Positions 34,764 to 47,166 of a stretch of 64,000 nucleotides of DNA are shown here, piece after piece. The position numbers and the translations under genes are program-made. The stretch spans positions 11,393-75,392 of the forward strand of contig QALW01000007.1 of the NCBI GenBank assembly GCA_003150515.1, read 5' to 3'. Positions within the stretch are counted from its first letter, which is position 1. Every line of letters begins with the position of its first letter. The notes under the pieces are model-generated. The model did no database searches. It was not told the origin of the DNA and saw nothing but the letters and a program-made list of their open reading frames with translations. Origin of the DNA: Selenomonadales bacterium (GTDB lineage: Bacteria > Bacillota > Clostridia > Christensenellales > QALW01).

Positions 34764-34845
34764 CGCTTAAAAACGTCTTTCTGCCGCGCTTAATCTGATT
34801 TTTGATTTATAAATAAAAAAGCAAAATTAAATAATATATTATCGA

Positions 34846-34869
34846 TAAATGAATATCGATATTCATTTA
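34846..34869. promoter_or_regulatory. Perfect 24-bp palindrome upstream of rex
   Basis: TAAATGAATATC and its exact reverse complement, centred on ATCGAT; a related TTATCGATAA lies just before it. It is 65 bp upstream of the rex start. It does not match the usual Rex box (TTGTTAA-N4-TTAACAA type). It could be an operator for the neighbouring LysR protein. Confidence 0.6.
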
Positions 34870-34933
34870 ATGAATTACCCTCAATTTCAATTTCGTGATA
34901 AACTGACATCTGAAACTGAAAGGAGGGGTTTTT

Positions 34934-35563
34934 TTGATAAGCGCCGTATCCCGGCAGACAATATCCAGGCTTCCGGTTTATCTGGGATATCTTCGCTCTT
35001 TGGAAGGCTCGATGCTTACTATTTCGGCCACGGCCATAGCGGAGGCCCTCAGCCTGAACGACGTGCAGGTGCGCAAGGATTTAGCCGCCGTCAGCTCTTC
35101 AGGCAAGCCTAAAATAGGATATGTAACGGCCGATCTTATTTCGGAGCTGGAAAATTTTCTGGGCTATAACAGTCCCAGCGACGCGCTCCTGGCGGGCGCG
35201 GGCAAATTGGGCAGGGCGCTTATGTCCTATCAGGGGTTTAACGCTTACGGCCTTAATATCGTAGCGGCTTTTGATACGGATCCAAATCTGATTAATACTC
35301 AGGAGGCCGGCAAAAGCATTTTGCCGCTGAGTCAAATGAAGCAGTTCTGCGAGGAACGCAGGGTGCGCATAGGGATTATAACCGTCCCGGCCGCCTGCGC
35401 GCAGGAGGTATGCGAAATGATGCTGGAAAGCGGCATATTGGCCATATGGAATTTTGCGCCCGTCAGGCTGAACGTGCCTGATACAATCCTGGTGCAGAAT
35501 GAAAACATGGCCTCGTCTCTGGCGCTGCTCCGCAGCCATCTTGGAGAACGCGCCCGATTATAA
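34934..35563 (+). CDS. rex: Redox-sensing transcriptional repressor Rex
   Basis: A 209-residue NADH/NAD+ sensor. The winged helix (1-75; VYLGYLRSLEG, LNDVQVRKDLAAVSSSGKPKIGY in outline) precedes a Rossmann domain with GAGKLGRAL and the acidic strand end AAFDTDP. The start is a TTG with AGGAGG 8 nt upstream. It lies 43 bp before adhE, its classical target, probably on one transcript. A TAAACT -10 with extended TG lies near 34900. I see no clear Rex box between rex and adhE. Confidence 0.96.
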   Translation: MISAVSRQTISRLPVYLGYLRSLEGSMLTISATAIAEALSLNDVQVRKDLAAVSSSGKPKIGYVTADLISELENFLGYNSPSDALLAGAGKLGRALMSYQGFNAYGLNIVAAFDTDPNLINTQEAGKSILPLSQMKQFCEERRVRIGIITVPAACAQEVCEMMLESGILAIWNFAPVRLNVPDTILVQNENMASSLALLRSHLGERARL

Positions 35564-35606
35564 AATTAACAACTATTTAAAGATTTTTTAAAAGGAGATA
35601 TTACTT

Positions 35607-38222
35607 ATGAGCAGAATTAAAGAGTATGACATTGTGGACAGCGTAGAAAAGCTGGAAGCAGCCCTTGGCAAGGTCCGCGAGGCCCAGAAGAAATTCGCCG
35701 CCTACACTCAGGAGCAGGTGGACGCTATTTTCCTGGCCGCCGCTTCGGCTGCCAATAAGCAGCGCATTCCTCTGGCTAAAATGGCCGTTGAAGAGACGGG
35801 CATGGGCGTGGTGGAAGATAAGGTTATTAAAAACCATTACGCCGCCGAATACATCTACAACGCCTATAAGAACACCAAAACCTGCGGCGTTATAGAAGAG
35901 GATAAAGCTTACGGCGTCAAGAAGATTGCCGAGCCCATAGGCGTAATTGCTGCGGTTATTCCTACGACCAACCCCACTTCCACGGCAATTTTTAAAACCC
36001 TGCTGGCCCTTAAAACCAGAAACGGCATTATTATCAGCCCCCATCCCCGCGCTAAGAAAAGCACTATTGAAGCGGCTAAAATCGTCCTGGAGGCTGCTGT
36101 TGAGGCGGGCGCGCCTGAAGGCATAATTGATTGGATAGACGTTCCCTCCCTGGAATTGACCAATCTGGTCATGAAGGAAGCGGATATAATTCTGGCTACC
36201 GGCGGCCCCGGCATGGTTAAATCCGCCTATTCCTCAGGCAAGCCGGCCGTAGGCGTAGGCGCGGGCAATACTCCCGCCATAATAGATGAATCAGCCGATT
36301 TGCTGCTGGCTGTAAATTCCATTATACATTCCAAAACCTTTGATAACGGCATGATCTGCGCTTCAGAGCAGTCGGTTATAGTCCTGGAGCCCGTATATAG
36401 CAAAGTTAAGGACGAATTTAAAAAGCGCGGATGCTATTTCCTCAATAAGGAGGAGACGGAAAAAGTCCGCAAGACTATTATCATTAACGGAGCTCTGAAC
36501 GCTAAAATCGTAGGGCAGCCCGCCGCCAAAATCGCCGCTCTGGCCGGGGTGGAGGTTGCTCCTGAAACCAAAATCCTCATAGGCGAAGTGACCAGCGTGG
36601 AATTAAGCGAGGAATTTGCCCATGAAAAGCTTAGCCCTGTGCTGGCTATGTATAAAGCCAAGAATTTTGACGACGCTCTGGATAAGGCGGAGCAGCTCAT
36701 AGCCGACGGCGGCTACGGCCATACTTCCTCTGTCTATCTGGATGTCGTTACCCAGCAGGAAAAGCTTCAGCAATTCTCCGAGCGTATGAAGACCTGCCGT
36801 ATACTGGTTAATACTCCGTCCTCTCAGGGCGGCATAGGCGACCTTTACAATTTCAAGCTGGCTCCTTCCCTGACTCTGGGCTGCGGCTCCTGGGGCGGCA
36901 ATTCCGTATCTGAAAACGTAGGGGTTAAGCATCTTTTGAACATTAAAACCGTAGCTGAGAGGAGAGAGAATATGCTTTGGTTCAGAACGCCCGGAAAGGT
37001 GTATTTAAAGAAAGGCTGCCTGCCTGTTGCGCTGGATGAGCTTAAAACTGTCATGGGCAAAAAGAAAGCCTTTATCGTTACCGATACTTTCCTCTATCAG
37101 AACGGCTATACTAAGCCCATCACGGATAAATTAGACGAAATGGGCATCACTCATACCACTTTCTACGACGTTGCTCCTGATCCGACTCTGGCCTGCGCTA
37201 AAGAGGGCGCCAAGGCTATGGCCTCCTTCCAGCCCGACTGCATTATCGCTCTGGGCGGCGGCTCGGCTATGGACGCCGGCAAGATTATGTGGGTTATGTA
37301 CGAGCATCCCGAGGCGGATTTCATGGATATGGCCATGCGCTTTGTGGATATCCGCAAGCGTGTATATACTTTCCCCAAGATGGGCGAAAAGGCGTATTTC
37401 ATTGCCATCCCCACTTCGGCGGGTACGGGCAGCGAGGTTACTCCCTTTGCCGTTATAACTGATGAAAAGACGGGAGTTAAATATCCGCTGGCTGATTACG
37501 AATTGCTTCCCAATATGGCCATAATAGACGCAGATCTGCATATGTCCGCGCCTAAGGGATTGACGGCCGCTTCGGGCATAGACGCCGTTACTCATGCGCT
37601 GGAGGCTTATGCCGCCATGCTGGCGACTGATTACACTGACGGACTGGCTCTCAGGGCGCTTAAGGTAATATTTGAATATCTGCCCCGCGCTTATGATAAC
37701 GGCCCGAACGATCCTGTTGCCCGCGAGAAGATGGCTAACGCCGCCACTATGGCTGGTATGGCCTTTGCCAACGCGTTCCTGGGCGTCTGCCATTCTATGG
37801 CGCATAAATTAGGCGCTTTCCATCATCTGCCCCACGGCGTAGCCAACGCGCTTATGATTGACGAAGTGCTTCGCTTCAACGCTTCTGAAACTCCCGTCAA
37901 GATGGGCACCTTCCCGCAGTATGATCATCCGCGCACTCTCGCCCGCTATGCGGAAGTTGCCGATTATCTTGGAATCAAGGGCAAGAATGATTCTGAAAAA
38001 TTGGAAAACCTGATTGCCGCTATTGACCAGCTTAAGGAAAAGGTGGGCATCAAAAAGACTATAAAGGACTACGGCATAGACGAAAAAGACTTCCTGGAGA
38101 GATTGGACGATATGGTGGAGCAGGCCTTCGACGACCAGTGCACCGGCGCCAATCCGCGCTATCCGCTCATGAGCGAAATAAAGCAAATGTATCTTAATGC
38201 CTATTACGGCAAACGAGAATAA
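35607..38222 (+). CDS. adhE: Bifunctional acetaldehyde-CoA/alcohol dehydrogenase
   Basis: An 871-residue fusion that reduces acetyl-CoA to ethanol with two NADH. The N-terminal aldehyde dehydrogenase (about 1-450) has VIPTTNPTSTAIFK, GGPGMVKSAYSSG and the catalytic cysteine in NGMICASEQS (about residue 250). The C-terminal iron-dependent alcohol dehydrogenase (about 460-871) has GGGSAMDAGKIMW and iron ligands in HSMAHKLGAFHHLPHG. AAAAGGAGA precedes the start. Strongly expressed under reducing conditions in relatives, and likely controlled by the adjacent rex. Confidence 0.98.
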   Translation: MSRIKEYDIVDSVEKLEAALGKVREAQKKFAAYTQEQVDAIFLAAASAANKQRIPLAKMAVEETGMGVVEDKVIKNHYAAEYIYNAYKNTKTCGVIEEDKAYGVKKIAEPIGVIAAVIPTTNPTSTAIFKTLLALKTRNGIIISPHPRAKKSTIEAAKIVLEAAVEAGAPEGIIDWIDVPSLELTNLVMKEADIILATGGPGMVKSAYSSGKPAVGVGAGNTPAIIDESADLLLAVNSIIHSKTFDNGMICASEQSVIVLEPVYSKVKDEFKKRGCYFLNKEETEKVRKTIIINGALNAKIVGQPAAKIAALAGVEVAPETKILIGEVTSVELSEEFAHEKLSPVLAMYKAKNFDDALDKAEQLIADGGYGHTSSVYLDVVTQQEKLQQFSERMKTCRILVNTPSSQGGIGDLYNFKLAPSLTLGCGSWGGNSVSENVGVKHLLNIKTVAERRENMLWFRTPGKVYLKKGCLPVALDELKTVMGKKKAFIVTDTFLYQNGYTKPITDKLDEMGITHTTFYDVAPDPTLACAKEGAKAMASFQPDCIIALGGGSAMDAGKIMWVMYEHPEADFMDMAMRFVDIRKRVYTFPKMGEKAYFIAIPTSAGTGSEVTPFAVITDEKTGVKYPLADYELLPNMAIIDADLHMSAPKGLTAASGIDAVTHALEAYAAMLATDYTDGLALRALKVIFEYLPRAYDNGPNDPVAREKMANAATMAGMAFANAFLGVCHSMAHKLGAFHHLPHGVANALMIDEVLRFNASETPVKMGTFPQYDHPRTLARYAEVADYLGIKGKNDSEKLENLIAAIDQLKEKVGIKKTIKDYGIDEKDFLERLDDMVEQAFDDQCTGANPRYPLMSEIKQMYLNAYYGKRE

Positions 38223-38236
38223 AGGAGGAAGACATA

Positions 38237-38986
38237 ATGAAATTTGACAACCCTATCGCAGTCCGGGCAACCAAGACGGTTTACAGAGACGGAGATCTGG
38301 CCATTAAGCTTTTTAACGAGGGCTATTCCAAATCGGACGTTCTCAACGAGGCGCTTAATCAGGCGCGCGTGGAAGAAACGGGCCTGCTGGTTCCCAAGGT
38401 GCTGGAGGTAGGCATTTTTGACGGCCGCTGGGCAATTGTGAGCGAATATATAGAGGGCAAAACCATGGCTCAGCTTATGAGCGAACAGCCCGAAAATAAG
38501 GAAGAGCTCATGGGCAGGTTTGTGGATATACAGCTTTCTATTCACGCCCGCCGCGCCCCTTTGCTTAATAAGCTCAAGGATAAGATGGAGCGCAAAATAG
38601 ACGGGACTTCCCTGGACGCCACTACCCGCTATGAACTGCATACCCGCCTTGAATCCATGCCCAAGCATAAAAAGGTGTGCCACGGGGATTACAATCCTTC
38701 CAACGTAATCATAACCGCGGACGGCGAGCCCTATATAATCGACTGGTCTCACGCCACTCAGGGCAACGCTTCGGCGGACGCCGCGCGCACTTACCTTTTG
38801 TTCTGGCTTGCCGGGGATATAGAGAGCGCTCATATGTATATGGAGCTCTTCTGCCGCAAGAGCGATACCGCCAAGCAGTATGTGGAAAAATGGCTGCCCA
38901 TAGTGGCCGCTTCCCAATCGGTTAAGGGCAAGCCCGAGGAGAGGGAGCTGCTTATGCAGTGGGTGGACGTTGTAGACTACGAATAG
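38237..38986 (+). CDS. Aminoglycoside/choline phosphotransferase-like kinase
   Basis: A 249-residue small-molecule kinase of the APH fold. The catalytic loop is CHGDYNPSN (about residue 150) and the metal-binding aspartate is in IIDWSHA; the N-lobe includes the EYIEGKTMAQLM hinge. Substrate is not deducible, and a metabolic kinase is as likely as antibiotic resistance. It starts 14 nt after adhE with AAAGGAGG, so it is co-transcribed with it, and ends at a strong terminator. Confidence 0.9.
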   Translation: MKFDNPIAVRATKTVYRDGDLAIKLFNEGYSKSDVLNEALNQARVEETGLLVPKVLEVGIFDGRWAIVSEYIEGKTMAQLMSEQPENKEELMGRFVDIQLSIHARRAPLLNKLKDKMERKIDGTSLDATTRYELHTRLESMPKHKKVCHGDYNPSNVIITADGEPYIIDWSHATQGNASADAARTYLLFWLAGDIESAHMYMELFCRKSDTAKQYVEKWLPIVAASQSVKGKPEERELLMQWVDVVDYE

Positions 38987-39075
38987 CTGTTAAAAAGGCT
39001 TGACGGGCCTTCCGAACGGCGCGGAGGCCTGTCCGAGCCTGCCTTAGGTTGACAAATTCTCAAGTTTTCTCTATG

Positions 39076-39139
39076 TTAAAAAGCCTCGTTCCTTTTCATG
39101 GCCTTTTTATCGGCCCGGAAAAGGAACGAGGCTTTTTAA
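39076..39139. terminator. Bidirectional terminator between the kinase gene and the GH2 gene
   Basis: A 22-bp perfect stem (TTAAAAAGCCTCGTTCC... with its complement ending at 39139) encloses a 20-nt loop. A and T runs on both ends suit two convergent genes. Confidence 0.9.
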
Positions 39140-39150
39140 GCCTGACGGCG

Positions 39151-40845
39151 TTAATCCTCTATGGCTGCTTTTCTGGTGTTTATGCGCTTTATGGCGCTGA
39201 TATCCGTTTTGGGCGCTCGTTCGTAATTGTAAAGCCCGTTTTGCTCCTGTTCTATGTCGTATAGCTGCGTATAGCAAAAGCCCATCATTTTGGGATTATC
39301 TAAAAGAGCGGAGGTCAGCCCTTCGTATCTCTTTAAAAACTGCGCTTCATCCTCTGCCGGCTGTCCATATCCCCATGCGTCCGCCTTGGGATGCAGCGTT
39401 GTGCCTCCGTATTCGCTCATTAATACCAATTCTCCTCGGTAGGGCTGTCTGTCCGCGTATTTGTCAAATAATTCCCCTGTTTTAAAAAGCCGGTCGTATC
39501 TCTCTTTGAATATATCGGCGTTCTGTTCATAATCGTGGACGTCAAATATATCAGTTTGAACGTGATAATTGCCGCTGGCGTCAACGCAGGGCCGGGTGTA
39601 GTCCGCTTGCTTGGTGGCTCTGTAAACCGCCTGTATCAGACTGCTGTTTTGCCGGCGCCCGGCGTAATCCCAGGTTTCGTTAAAGGGGCACCAGCATATT
39701 ATGGACGGATGGTTATAGTCCCGGTTCAAAATTTCCAGCCATTCCATAAGCATATCGGGCAGGGCTTCGGCGTTTGAATAGTCCATGCCCCAGTTGCCGT
39801 ATTCTCCCCAAACCATATATCCCATTGCGTCGCAATGATAAAGGAATCTGGGCTCAAACGCCTTTTGATGCAGCCGCGCGCCATTAAAGCCTGCGGCCAG
39901 GGAGAGCTCGATATCTCTTCTTAACGCTTCTTCGTCCGGCGCGGTATATATGCCGTCGGGGTAAAAGCCCTGATCCAATACCAGCCGCAGGAATACATGC
40001 CGGCCGTTAATGAGCATGCCCCGGCTGTCCATTGAAATATCCCTGAGTCCGAAATAGGTATGCGCTATATCCTGGCCAAATTGCAGTATTACGTCGTATA
40101 AACGGCCGTGTCCCGGCTCCCAGAGGTGTATTTCATCAAGCTTTATGGAAAAATGCACGTTCTGGCCGCAGTTAACTATGTTTTCTTCGCCCATTAGCGC
40201 GCCCTGATAATATATTTTAGCGCTTAAACTGCCCGTTCCGGCAAGCATGACGGAGAACGAGGCGCTGCCCGCTGCGGCGCAGGGAGTTATTTTAAAGTCC
40301 TTTATATATTCCTGAGGGGTAAATTCCAGCCATACAGTCTGCCAGACGCCTGTCGTGCGCGTATAATCACAGTTGCAGGAGGCGTATGTTTCGGATTGCT
40401 TTCCTCGCGGCTGAAGAGGACTGCGCACATCGTCCTCCGCGCAGATAGTTATTATATTTTCGCCCGGAAGTATAAGAGCGGTTATATCAAAGCAGAAGGA
40501 AGCGAAGCCGCCCTTATGCGTCCCCGCGCTCCTGGCGTTTATCCAGACCTCCGTTTTATAATCGCACGCGCCTATATGCAGAAAGATTCTGCCCTCCGCC
40601 TGAGCGGGCGAAATATTAACCGTCCGCTTATACCATACGGCGTTGATGAAATCGGTGTTTCCTATTCCCGAGAGCGCGCTTTCGGGGCAGAATGGAAGGG
40701 TAATTTCATTATTCAGGCTTTTAGCTTCTATCAGCCCGCGCGCTCGGCCGCTGAGGAAGTTATCCGTTTCAAACTGCCATTGTCCGTTGAGGTTTTGCCA
40801 ATTTTCTCTTTCAAATTGGGGCTGGGGATGTTCGGGCCTTTTCAT
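39151..40845 (-). CDS. Glycoside hydrolase family 2 (beta-glucuronidase/galactosidase-like)
   Basis: A 564-residue GH2 enzyme. The N-terminal sugar-binding domain (FERENWQNLNGQWQF; KTEVWINARSAGTHKGGF) is followed by an immunoglobulin-like domain and the TIM barrel. The acid/base glutamate is in WCPFNETWDY (about residue 390) and the nucleophile in LMSEYGGTT (about 476). It is shorter than E. coli LacZ and close to beta-glucuronidases. No signal peptide, so intracellular on imported oligosaccharides. GGAG precedes the start, and it has its own promoter. Confidence 0.93.
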   Translation of the reverse strand: MKRPEHPQPQFERENWQNLNGQWQFETDNFLSGRARGLIEAKSLNNEITLPFCPESALSGIGNTDFINAVWYKRTVNISPAQAEGRIFLHIGACDYKTEVWINARSAGTHKGGFASFCFDITALILPGENIITICAEDDVRSPLQPRGKQSETYASCNCDYTRTTGVWQTVWLEFTPQEYIKDFKITPCAAAGSASFSVMLAGTGSLSAKIYYQGALMGEENIVNCGQNVHFSIKLDEIHLWEPGHGRLYDVILQFGQDIAHTYFGLRDISMDSRGMLINGRHVFLRLVLDQGFYPDGIYTAPDEEALRRDIELSLAAGFNGARLHQKAFEPRFLYHCDAMGYMVWGEYGNWGMDYSNAEALPDMLMEWLEILNRDYNHPSIICWCPFNETWDYAGRRQNSSLIQAVYRATKQADYTRPCVDASGNYHVQTDIFDVHDYEQNADIFKERYDRLFKTGELFDKYADRQPYRGELVLMSEYGGTTLHPKADAWGYGQPAEDEAQFLKRYEGLTSALLDNPKMMGFCYTQLYDIEQEQNGLYNYERAPKTDISAIKRINTRKAAIED

Positions 40846-40880
40846 AGCGCTTATTCTCCTTTATTATTTTTGTTGAATTA

Positions 40881-40909
40881 ATTTTAATGCAGGGCTTTCC
40901 GGGAGTCAA
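40881..40909 (-). promoter_or_regulatory. Promoter of the GH2 gene
   Basis: On the minus strand TTGACT, a 17-bp spacer and TAAAAT, 35 bp upstream of the GH2 start. Confidence 0.75.
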
Positions 40910-40993
40910 TAGTTTAGAATAAATAAACTGATGATTTGCGGATTTATAATTGGCGCGCAGGCTTTAATATGCCTAAAGGGAAAGGGGGTTAAA

Positions 40994-41115
40994 AAGAGCC
41001 GAGGCGCTCCCGCGGCGTTTGGCGGGCTCTTAAATTAAGAGCCCGCCTGGGCCGGGCCGGCAGGCCCGGCCGGCGGCCTGCGGCCGCCTGACGCCGCGGG
41101 AGCGCCTCGGCTCTT
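40994..41115. repeat. Cloverleaf palindromic element C
   Basis: Outer arms 40994-41018 and 41091-41115 pair perfectly over 25 bp. Inside: GGCGGGCTCTTA-AAT-TAAGAGCCCGCC (41021-41047), GGCCGGGCC-GGCA-GGCCCGGCC (41050-41071) and GGCGGCC-TGC-GGCCGCC (41072-41088), with 2-nt spacers TT, TG and TG. The junction side of the stem again reads GCGGCGT. It lies between the divergent GH2 and nifJ promoters, with no gene end nearby. Confidence 0.95.
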
Positions 41116-41228
41116 AGAGACCTGCGCTTAAAATAAGCGGGCTTGAAAAAAGGGTTTGCGGGCGGGCGCGTTCAGGCCTGAGCTTTGCCTCCGCCGCGCT
41201 CTTTTCGCGCCTTTAAGCCCCGTTTTCC

Positions 41229-41257
41229 TTGACATTAATCGCCGTTCAGGCTATAAT
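41229..41257 (+). promoter_or_regulatory. Consensus promoter of nifJ
   Basis: Perfect TTGACA, 17-bp spacer and perfect TATAAT. The ~100-nt leader contains GCGGA-TAAG-TCCGC and a second GC hairpin near 41300. Expected to be very strong, as suits PFOR. Confidence 0.9.
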
Positions 41258-41350
41258 TGTAACAATGCGGATAAGTCCGCCGCATACAGCAGTTTAACTT
41301 CCGTCCCGCTTGTTTTCGGGCGGTTGTTTGACAAAATATTATTATTTTAA

Positions 41351-44869
<3,519 letters not shown>

Positions 44870-45006
44870 GCGCTGAAATATCACAGCCTGCCGCATTCCG
44901 GGCTTTTAGGATTGCTTTGGGTTTAGGGTAGCTTCGGGCATTCTATATTGAGGGCGTTCTTAAAACGCAGTCCTGCGGTTATGATTCTAAGGCGTGCATT
45001 TAATTC

Positions 45007-45047
45007 AAAAGCGGGAAGTCAAAGTTAAATTGACTTCCCGCTTTTTT
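45007..45047. terminator. Bidirectional terminator after nifJ
   Basis: A 16-bp perfect stem (AAAAGCGGGAAGTCAA) around a 7-nt loop, followed by TTTTTT. It lies between nifJ and the convergent DUF4097 gene. Confidence 0.92.
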
Positions 45048-45077
45048 GATTGCTCGTTAGTTGTAACGAAACTTGTT

Positions 45078-46037
45078 TTATTCTGTTATTTGTATCTTTA
45101 TATCTCCGCTAACCGTATTAATTCGGCATTCGCCGCTGGCTATTGAGGATGAGGGGGGAACGTTAATTTCACCGCTTACGCTGTAAGCGTTAAAAATCTT
45201 TGGAGAAAGCAGATTTCCTGAAATATCGCCGCTGGTTGTTTTTAGCCGGAGGAACGCAGCGTCGCTCTTATCTAACACTATATCGCCGCTGACGTTTACA
45301 ATATTGAGATTGTTCTGCGTCTGTACATCTTGAAGCTTTATGCCGCCGCTGGTGCTGCCGGCGGTTAAAAGCGAGCAGCGAACGTCGGACGCTTTAATAT
45401 CTCCGCTCACGCTGTTCAGTTCCGCGCCTGCATCCAATGAAGCTGATAATAGGGAAATATTGCCGCTGGATGATTCCAGGCGCAAATTATCTGCTTCTAA
45501 ATCTTTTGCATATATATCTCCGCTGATTGTTTTGATTGCAATCCTGTTTGAGGCGGAAGCAGCGCAGCTTAAATTCCCGCTGGAGCTGTAAAGAGTTGTA
45601 TCGTTGAAAGAAAAGCCCTTAGAAATATTAATATCGCCGCTTTGGCTGTTTGCGTTTAGCTTGTCGTATTCTGCCGGCGGCAGATATATATTCAGTTCTG
45701 GCTGAAGCTGAAAAACGCCTATATATTCATACCATTTTTTATTGTCGGCATTTTCAATGTGCAGCGTATCCTCCTTTACAAAGGCGGAGAGTTCTGTGCT
45801 TTGGATGTATTCAATCTTGCAGATATTATCTTCCGAAGGCTTTATAATTATGCTGCATTGCTCGCTGCGAACGGAAATATTCTTAAAGCTGTCTTTTATC
45901 TCAAGCGTATTCAGGTCCGCCGCAGGGTACAGCTTTTCAAAATTAAAATCTATCATAGCCAGAGCGGAAAAAGATACGGCTATTCCGGCTAAAATAAATA
46001 TTAATCCCGCGATTAAAGCTTTTTTGCTTCTTTTCAT
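45078..46037 (-). CDS. DUF4097 beta-helix protein
   Basis: A 319-residue protein with an N-terminal membrane anchor (about 8-30) and an extracytoplasmic part with repeated SGDI/SGNI turns (SGDINIS, SGNLSCAA, SGDIYAK, SGNISLL, SGDIKAS, SGGIKLQ, SGDIVLD, SGDISGN). This is the DUF4097 adhesin-like beta-helix pattern. It overlaps the DUF1700 gene (ATGA). The trio DUF4097-DUF1700-padR is a common Firmicutes module, thought to be controlled by PadR and linked to envelope stress. Exact function unknown. Confidence 0.9.
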   Translation of the reverse strand: MKRSKKALIAGLIFILAGIAVSFSALAMIDFNFEKLYPAADLNTLEIKDSFKNISVRSEQCSIIIKPSEDNICKIEYIQSTELSAFVKEDTLHIENADNKKWYEYIGVFQLQPELNIYLPPAEYDKLNANSQSGDINISKGFSFNDTTLYSSSGNLSCAASASNRIAIKTISGDIYAKDLEADNLRLESSSGNISLLSASLDAGAELNSVSGDIKASDVRCSLLTAGSTSGGIKLQDVQTQNNLNIVNVSGDIVLDKSDAAFLRLKTTSGDISGNLLSPKIFNAYSVSGEINVPPSSSIASGECRINTVSGDIKIQITE

Positions 46038-46636
46038 TTTGCTTCACCTCTCTTAATGAAATATAACTTGGTTTTCAATAATATTTTTTTGCTTAGGCTG
46101 ACGCAGAGCGCCGTGCATTTAAATGAACATAAAGTTAATAAAATAGTAAGCCCGACGCAGATAAGGCCTAAACCGAGATATAGCACGCCATGCGCCGTCT
46201 GGCCTGAAGTAATCAATGCGGCGCCTCCGGCTATGCCTGCGGCGCTTCCGGCCGCAAAGGAAATGGCAACGGCATAAAGAGTGATTAAAGCGGCCCATAG
46301 GATTATATAAATGGAAAGGAACAGGCCTATTCCGGCTAAAAGCAGGGGCAGCCATATGGGGGACGCTAAAATAATCAGTATAATTTCACGCGGAGAAAGA
46401 GGGCGGGAAGGGGCGGCTTTGGCCCTTACCAATTTGGGAAGAGAGGCGCCGGCCATAATTTGCGCGGCGATTTGATCAATCGGGCCCAGAGCGGAAACGG
46501 CTTCCGCTTCATTTAAGCCTTCCTCCATGCGGTCGTCAATAATTTCGCTGTAATAATCGCATGCCTCGTCTATATCTTCTTTGGGCAATCCGTTTAATTT
46601 TGCGCGAAGTGCCTCCAATAGCTCCTGTTTGTTCAT
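46034..46636 (-). CDS. DUF1700 family membrane protein
   Basis: 200 residues. The N-terminal helical domain MNKQELLEALRAKLNGLP...YYSEIIDDRMEEG is the DUF1700 signature, with about three to four membrane spans after residue 85. It is coupled by 4-nt overlaps to padR upstream and DUF4097 downstream. Confidence 0.9.
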   Translation of the reverse strand: MNKQELLEALRAKLNGLPKEDIDEACDYYSEIIDDRMEEGLNEAEAVSALGPIDQIAAQIMAGASLPKLVRAKAAPSRPLSPREIILIILASPIWLPLLLAGIGLFLSIYIILWAALITLYAVAISFAAGSAAGIAGGAALITSGQTAHGVLYLGLGLICVGLTILLTLCSFKCTALCVSLSKKILLKTKLYFIKRGEAK

Positions 46637-46950
46637 TGCTCTGTTTCCTCCCTGACAACAAATTTATATATGGACATTATTTCTTGCCATTCCTGTTTGA
46701 AAGCTTCAATGCGCCGCAGGCCCAGCGGGGTGATGTGATAATATTTTCTGAGCCGTCCGTTATGTTCTATAGAACGGACGATTAATAATTGGGCTGATTC
46801 CAATCTGCGAAGAATGGGATATAAAGTTGATTCAGATATATCAACATAGGGCTTTATATCCTTAATAATCTGGTAGCCGTACGAGGGAACATTTTTTATA
46901 GCGGCCAGGACGCAGATATCAAGCAAGCCGCGTTTTAATTGAGTGTCCAT
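46633..46950 (-). CDS. PadR family transcriptional regulator
   Basis: A 105-residue winged-helix regulator (QLKRGLLDICVLAAI, SYGYQIIKDI, ESTLYPILRRLESAQLL, RRKYYHIT-type wing seen as LRKYYHITPLG). The ATG at 46950 is chosen because GGGAGGT lies 5-6 nt before it; the longer frame to 47001 overlaps the promoter. It probably represses its own operon. Confidence 0.93.
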   Translation of the reverse strand: MDTQLKRGLLDICVLAAIKNVPSYGYQIIKDIKPYVDISESTLYPILRRLESAQLLIVRSIEHNGRLRKYYHITPLGLRRIEAFKQEWQEIMSIYKFVVREETEQ

Positions 46951-46972
46951 TACATACCTCCCTTTGAAATAT

Positions 46973-47001
46973 ATTATATAATACATAGTATAATGCGTCA
47001 A
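46973..47001 (-). promoter_or_regulatory. Promoter of the padR operon
   Basis: On the minus strand TTGACG, a 17-bp spacer and TATAAT. The spacer and -10 are rich in ATACTATGTAT-type half sites, suitable for PadR autorepression (inference). Confidence 0.75.
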
Positions 47002-47023
47002 CTAATATTTTGGGGCGGCGCGA

Positions 47024-47053
47024 GCTTTTGGCGCCGTTATAGGCGCCAAAAGC
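47024..47053. repeat. Hairpin P1 beside element D
   Basis: GCTTTTGGCGCC and GGCGCCAAAAGC form a perfect 12-bp stem around GTTATA. Its core TTTGGCGC recurs in the hairpin at 47206-47265. Confidence 0.85.
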
Positions 47054-47057
47054 CTAT

Positions 47058-47162
47058 GGCTCCATATAATCCCGCGGCGTTTGCGGCCTTCGGCCGCCGG
47101 CCGGGCTTATGCCCGGCCGGGCAGGCGTGCGCCTGCCAAACGCCGCGGGATTATATGGAGCC
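47058..47162. repeat. Cloverleaf palindromic element D
   Basis: Outer arms 47058-47082 and 47138-47162 pair perfectly over 25 bp. Inside, with no spacer bases at all, are GCGGCC-TTC-GGCCGC (47083-47097), CGGCCGGGC-TTAT-GCCCGGCCG (47098-47119) and GGCAGGC-GTGC-GCCTGCC (47120-47137). The stem next to the junction is GCGGCGTTT as in A and E, while its outer part (GGCTCCATATAATCCC) is unique to this locus. Confidence 0.96.
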
Positions 47163-47166
47163 GGGG

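Noticed and set aside
35564..35606. TTAACAA half site between rex and adhE as a Rex box
   Set aside because: Only one half matches; the required dyad is absent.
38237..38986. Antibiotic-resistance aminoglycoside phosphotransferase
   Set aside because: Only the general APH fold is visible; the context (adhE operon) favours a metabolic kinase, so no resistance call is made.
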